This document shows, one piece after another, positions 22,807-25,015 of a stretch of DNA of 25,015 nt. The notes under the pieces were generated by a model. The model was not told the DNA's origin, made no database searches, and worked only from the letters and a program-made list of their open reading frames with translations. The translations under genes and the position numbers were made by a program. Source of the DNA: a virus; the IMG/VR virus record IMGVR_UViG_3300046488_000030, positions 1 to 25,015 of that record; one strand, written 5' to 3'. Within the stretch, counting starts at the first letter, position 1, and every line of letters begins with the position of its first letter.

Positions 22807-23123
22807 ACAAAGAAATACATGACGGTTCCGGTTCCGGTTACGGTTCCGGTTACAGTTACGGTGACGGTGACGGTTCCGGTTACGGTTCCGGTTCCGGTTC
22901 CGGTTCCAGTTACGGTTACGGTGACGGTTCCGGTTACAGTTACGGTTCCGGTTACGGTTACGGTGACGGTTCCGGTTACAGTGACGGTGACGGTTCCGGT
23001 TCCGGTTACGGTTACGGTGACGGTGACGGTTCCGGTTCCGGTTCCGGTTACGGTTACGGTTCCGGTTCCGGTTACGGTTCCGGTTCCGGTGACGGTTCCG
23101 GTGACAGTTACGGTGATGCATAA
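22794..23123 (+). CDS. Gly-Ser/Tyr/Asp repeat protein, 109 aa
   Basis: Residues 1-9 (MESVDKEIH) are followed by an almost pure dipeptide repeat, Gly alternating with Ser, Tyr or Asp, to the end. The DNA is a run of about 50 hexamer units of the forms GGTTCC, GGTTAC, GGTGAC and AGTTAC. Such tracts leave all frames open. This frame is preferred because its ATG overlaps the DUF6948 stop, and because Gly-rich repeat ORFs are known beside DUF6948 genes. The alternative plus frame (Thr-Val-Pro-Val repeats) and the minus frame (Arg-Asn/His repeats) lack such starts. The protein would be disordered. Confidence 0.6.
   Translation: MESVDKEIHDGSGSGYGSGYSYGDGDGSGYGSGSGSGSSYGYGDGSGYSYGSGYGYGDGSGYSDGDGSGSGYGYGDGDGSGSGSGYGYGSGSGYGSGSGDGSGDSYGDA
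22821..23114. repeat. hexanucleotide tandem-repeat tract (about 50 units)
   Basis: Variants of a six-base unit GGT-NNC with N-N mostly TC, TA or GA. The units are in phase with the codons and differ by single bases, as expected from slippage and point change under codon-level selection. Copy number is likely to vary between relatives. Confidence 0.9.
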
Positions 23124-23170
23124 ATCCTAACCCGAGCGCGGCGGGTAATCCGCGCAACAATTTAAACGAT

Positions 23171-23215
23171 ATGGAAACCGACGACTACTATTGCGGGTGC
23201 AAGGGGTGGGACTAA
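23171..23215 (+). CDS. possible 14-residue leader peptide
   Basis: METDDYYCGCKGWD, ending TAA directly against the ATG of the next ORF. There is no ribosome site. It is kept only because the junction is exact and the peptide carries a C-x-C like its neighbours; it may be no gene at all. Confidence 0.2.
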   Translation: METDDYYCGCKGWD

Positions 23216-23365
23216 ATGGCGGGCCGATATAAAGTCCACTGGCAGACACACTCCAACGGATTCACCTGTTGCGGTCCAGGTCGGAAGGGTTTTGATAGCA
23301 CGCCGAACAAGTCCGGGGGCCTTGCCGCCCCTCAACAGCCCGAAGCGTCACCGGAGAAACTATGA
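23216..23365 (+). CDS. micro-ORF, 49 aa
   Basis: Encodes MAGRYKVHWQTHSNGFTCCG and a Gly/Pro/Ala-rich tail. AAGGGG lies about 10 bases before the ATG. Its stop overlaps the next ATG (ATGA), which supports it. GC-rich like its neighbours. Unrecognised; a C-C pair with flanking His residues could bind metal. Confidence 0.45.
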   Translation: MAGRYKVHWQTHSNGFTCCGPGRKGFDSTPNKSGGLAAPQQPEASPEKL

Positions 23366-23523
23366 AATGGCTGTGCCAGTTCTGCGGGGCCATAAATGCC
23401 GAAATGGCGACTGAGTGCCACAACTGCGGGAAACTGCCGAGCCACAGCACCGCAGGGTCGTGGTGTACTTGTGGATGCCCGCCGTATCAGCCGATCCAAA
23501 AACCTACATGGAGTGTGGCATGA
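23362..23523 (+). CDS. small zinc-ribbon protein, 53 aa
   Basis: MKWLCQFCGAINAEMATECH begins a clear zinc ribbon: C5-x2-C8, C19-x2-C22 (CHNCG), then a further C-T-C-G-C near residues 35-39. The first four Cys have the spacing of a classic double-CxxC ribbon. The start overlaps the upstream stop as ATGA. The function is unknown; ribbons of this kind bind nucleic acid or polymerase. Confidence 0.6.
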   Translation: MKWLCQFCGAINAEMATECHNCGKLPSHSTAGSWCTCGCPPYQPIQKPTWSVA

Positions 23524-23694
23524 CCCCAACCCCATACTCTGCGCCCCCGTCGTGTTAGCGGTGGGGCACATGAGGAAGTGACCATAGATCAGGTTATGTT
23601 TATCATGATTAACATAAATACTAAAATCTTATTACTTATAATCATGATATCCCGGCTACTGCCGGGTTAGACACTTAAAAAACGGATTTGTTCC
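23524..23694. promoter_or_regulatory. regulatory gap with palindrome, TATAAT and a GC hairpin
   Basis: No supported gene. At 23595-23616 a 22-bp near-perfect palindrome (TATGTT ... ATCATGAT ... AACATA) resembles a dimer-binding operator, and its core ATCATGAT recurs at 23641-23648. A TATAAT hexamer at 23637-23642 could be a -10 site for the following operon, though no matching -35 is seen. CCCGG-CTACTG-CCGGG (23651-23666) is a short hairpin with only a weak U-run. This gap marks the change from GC-rich to AT-rich DNA. Confidence 0.5.
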
Positions 23695-23988
23695 ATGAGA
23701 TTTATAATTATCTCTTTATTACTAGCACAGTCCGGCTGTAAAGCCTATATTATTAAAACAGAATATGAGAATACTGATCTTAAAATAATAAGGGCTACCA
23801 GCGTGGAAACTGACATAAAGTGTCACGGTCGCCACGCCTGTTATTATCCCACACAGAATGAGATATGGATTCCATTCACACATCCAGAATACATTATTCA
23901 TGAGATGTGTCATTACTTCTGTTATCAAGGATCAGACATAAAAGCGTGTAATATTCGATGTGACGTAGATTACTGGGAGAAACATTAA
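23695..23988 (+). CDS. exported HExxH protein, putative zinc peptidase, 97 aa
   Basis: A short hydrophobic N-terminus (MRFIIISLLLAQSGCKA) acts as a signal peptide. The Cys at 15 could be a lipoprotein cysteine, but the box is QSGC rather than the usual L-x-G-C, so lipidation is uncertain. The motif IIHEMCHYF (about 67-75) is HExxH, the zinc-binding and catalytic motif of many metallopeptidases. Several other Cys could form disulfides in the periplasm. It is too short for known large families, and the third zinc ligand is not obvious. It could cleave an envelope protein or just bind zinc. It opens a chain of overlapping genes. Confidence 0.65.
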   Translation: MRFIIISLLLAQSGCKAYIIKTEYENTDLKIIRATSVETDIKCHGRHACYYPTQNEIWIPFTHPEYIIHEMCHYFCYQGSDIKACNIRCDVDYWEKH

Positions 23989-24101
23989 TGTTTACCTTTC
24001 TTTTTAGCTTAATCGGATATCCTAAAGCGTGGAATAAACATAAATCGTATTGGGTTAAGTCTAAAGGGAACTTTTACCCATCACTAAGGGTCAGATTATG
24101 A
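23988..24101 (+). CDS. micro-ORF, 37 aa
   Basis: Encodes a small basic peptide starting MFTFLFSLIGYPKAW. The start overlaps the previous stop (TAATG) and its stop overlaps the next ATG (ATGA), so it fills the space exactly. The hydrophobic N-terminus followed by Lys/Trp/Tyr suggests membrane association. Confidence 0.55.
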   Translation: MFTFLFSLIGYPKAWNKHKSYWVKSKGNFYPSLRVRL

Positions 24102-24343
24102 GAATATTTAAGAATGGTGATAGAGTAATAATCTATCGTAAAGATGGATCGTGGTTTGGTGGCCGTGACACGGATAAGGACAGGGCAATAAAAACAAAAG
24201 AAGTCCTTACATGTACTGGGTATGAGCATACTGAAAGCGGTAGGAAAGTAACACAGACCAATGACCCTTACGGTGGTCAACTATCCGTATGGACCGATTG
24301 TTTAAAACCCGCAAACATAGCCAAGATAACCATAATCATATGA
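24098..24343 (+). CDS. small beta-rich protein, 81 aa
   Basis: Starts MRIFKNGDRVIIYRKDGSWF: alternating hydrophobic residues and turns as in small beta-barrel (SH3-like) folds. No known family is named. ATGA overlaps on both sides. It may be a small DNA- or protein-binding factor of the early cluster. Confidence 0.6.
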   Translation: MRIFKNGDRVIIYRKDGSWFGGRDTDKDRAIKTKEVLTCTGYEHTESGRKVTQTNDPYGGQLSVWTDCLKPANIAKITIII

Positions 24344-24579
24344 TTAATATTCCATTTGGAACTGCGGTTCGTGTCACAGAGATGGGCAGGGAAGAAGGCG
24401 GAGAGTCAAATAGGTATGACTTTGCTGTCATATATAAATCAGATGTTGATATAAAAGGGTCATTCAAACTGATATGTACTGACGGATACGTTACTGGGTG
24501 GTTTGATAATAAGTACGTTGATCCTGCTTCTGGCAAACAGTGGTTTATACTTAAAAAGAAATTCACGGTAATTATATGA
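24340..24579 (+). CDS. small beta-rich protein, 79 aa
   Basis: The ATG at 24340, within the stop of the upstream gene (ATGA), is preferred over an in-frame ATG 17 codons earlier, which lies inside that gene. The product (MINIPFGTAVRVTEMGREEG ...) has a beta-rich pattern similar in style to its upstream neighbour (GTAVRV versus GDRVII openings), so the pair could be an old duplication. Function unknown. Confidence 0.6.
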   Translation: MINIPFGTAVRVTEMGREEGGESNRYDFAVIYKSDVDIKGSFKLICTDGYVTGWFDNKYVDPASGKQWFILKKKFTVII

Positions 24580-24773
24580 CATGGACACATCCAACTATTC
24601 CCGCATTTGGCATAAACGCGTCTCAGGAAATGGAGACTCTGTGTACTAAGTGTAAATACAGACGAGGAACCCATTTCTATACTCCCCCATATCCAGGTGC
24701 TTGGATGTATCCTCCTGACTATGATAAAGCACGTTTTCCATCACTAATTAAGAAACCAACAATTATTTTGTAA
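24576..24773 (+). CDS. small protein with one CxxC, 65 aa
   Basis: ATGA overlap with the preceding gene. One zinc-type pair (LCTKCKYRRGTHFYTPPY) and a Pro/Tyr-rich C-terminal half (PPYPGAWMYPPDYDKARFP). Half a ribbon in one chain suggests a dimer or a His/Asp co-ligand. Function unknown. Last gene of the AT-rich overlapping chain. Confidence 0.6.
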   Translation: MTWTHPTIPAFGINASQEMETLCTKCKYRRGTHFYTPPYPGAWMYPPDYDKARFPSLIKKPTIIL

Positions 24774-24801
24774 ACGTCGTTAAAAGAGAGGATAAACACA
24801 C

Positions 24802-25015
24802 ATGGCGAAGAAAGACGAAATGGTTGTGCTTGTCAAGGCGATCAAGTCCCACACGGACAGGTGGGCTAAGAAGTATTTCGAGGTCAAGGAGAAGCAAAGC
24901 ACGAAAGCCGCGAAGCTCTCAAAGCTCCTTGGCGATCTGTCTCACGGAAAGTCTGATAAGGTTATCATGGCCAAGATTTTCTCTGAGATTTCCGGTGAAA
25001 CCGTGGAACTTGAGG
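24802..25015 (+). CDS. hypothetical protein, N-terminal 71 residues (cut by window end)
   Basis: Starts MAKKDEMVVLVKAIKSHTDR with AGAGAGGATAAACACAC before the ATG. Highly charged, Lys-rich, predicted helical. The frame is open to the window edge, so the length is unknown. Base composition returns to GC-rich codons. No family can be named from this part. Confidence 0.7.
   Translation, partial: MAKKDEMVVLVKAIKSHTDRWAKKYFEVKEKQSTKAAKLSKLLGDLSHGKSDKVIMAKIFSEISGETVELE

Noticed and set aside
22819-23130. Thr-Val-Pro-Val repeat frame on the plus strand
   Set aside because: A consequence of the six-base repeat leaving all frames open; its start is not coupled to the preceding gene, unlike the Gly-rich frame.
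22714-23160. Arg-Asn/His repeat frame on the minus strand
   Set aside because: Antisense reading of the same hexamer tract and of the DUF6948 gene, with no start signal.
23520-23558. 12-codon ORF overlapping the end of the 53-residue ribbon gene (ATGA)
   Set aside because: Ends after 12 Pro-rich codons with no following coupled gene; judged to be chance.

Overview
This window is part of the genome of a tailed double-stranded DNA bacteriophage (Caudoviricetes). Small terminase, large terminase, portal, scaffold, major capsid protein, head-tail adaptor and tail-hub genes occur in canonical order on the minus strand. I see no tape measure, tail tube or sheath, and there is a 1041-residue hub protein plus three large glycine/alanine-rich or helical virion proteins. 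This points to a short-tailed (podovirus-like) particle with ejection proteins. The host is not identifiable from the sequence. Two Sec-type signal peptides and Shine-Dalgarno sites of the AGGAG type fit a bacterial host. No tRNA, CRISPR array, integrase or insertion sequence was recognised.

Layout. (1) 1-750, plus strand: the end of a rightward module with two unknown small genes. (2) 707-19317, minus strand: one long, tightly packed late operon read right to left. It runs HNH endonuclease VII, small terminase, a 40-residue micro-ORF, large terminase, a Zn-binding small protein, a head-fibre-like protein, portal, a 91-residue protein, scaffold, major capsid, two Sec-exported proteins (one a tail-fibre-like protein with a peptidase S74 intramolecular chaperone), a holin-like protein, a membrane protein, adaptor, hub, a small virion protein, three ejection-type proteins and a small membrane protein. 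Most junctions overlap (TAATG or a few bases). Two of the few gaps carry the same 18-bp element with a TATAAT core and may be internal promoters. (3) 19318-20637: a 1.3-kb non-coding divergent region, AT-rich in its middle, full of inverted and direct repeats and hairpins. It is the best candidate for the replication origin and/or the early/late switch. (4) 20638-25015, plus strand: an early accessory region of tiny genes, many shorter than 60 codons, chained by ATGA or TAATG overlaps. Five encode Cys-rich (CxxC) proteins, one is a DUF6948-type protein followed by a pure Gly-Ser/Tyr/Asp hexanucleotide-repeat ORF, and one is an exported HExxH protein.

The points most worth following up are the repeat-rich control region, the chimeric exported S74 fibre gene with a sharp base-composition break, the adaptor gene whose coding clearly starts upstream of its first GTG (probably at ATT), the shared late-operon promoter-like element, and the micro-ORF/zinc-ribbon cluster with the HExxH protein. 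Replication, lysis-enzyme and RNA polymerase genes are not in this window, so the genome clearly extends beyond both ends.
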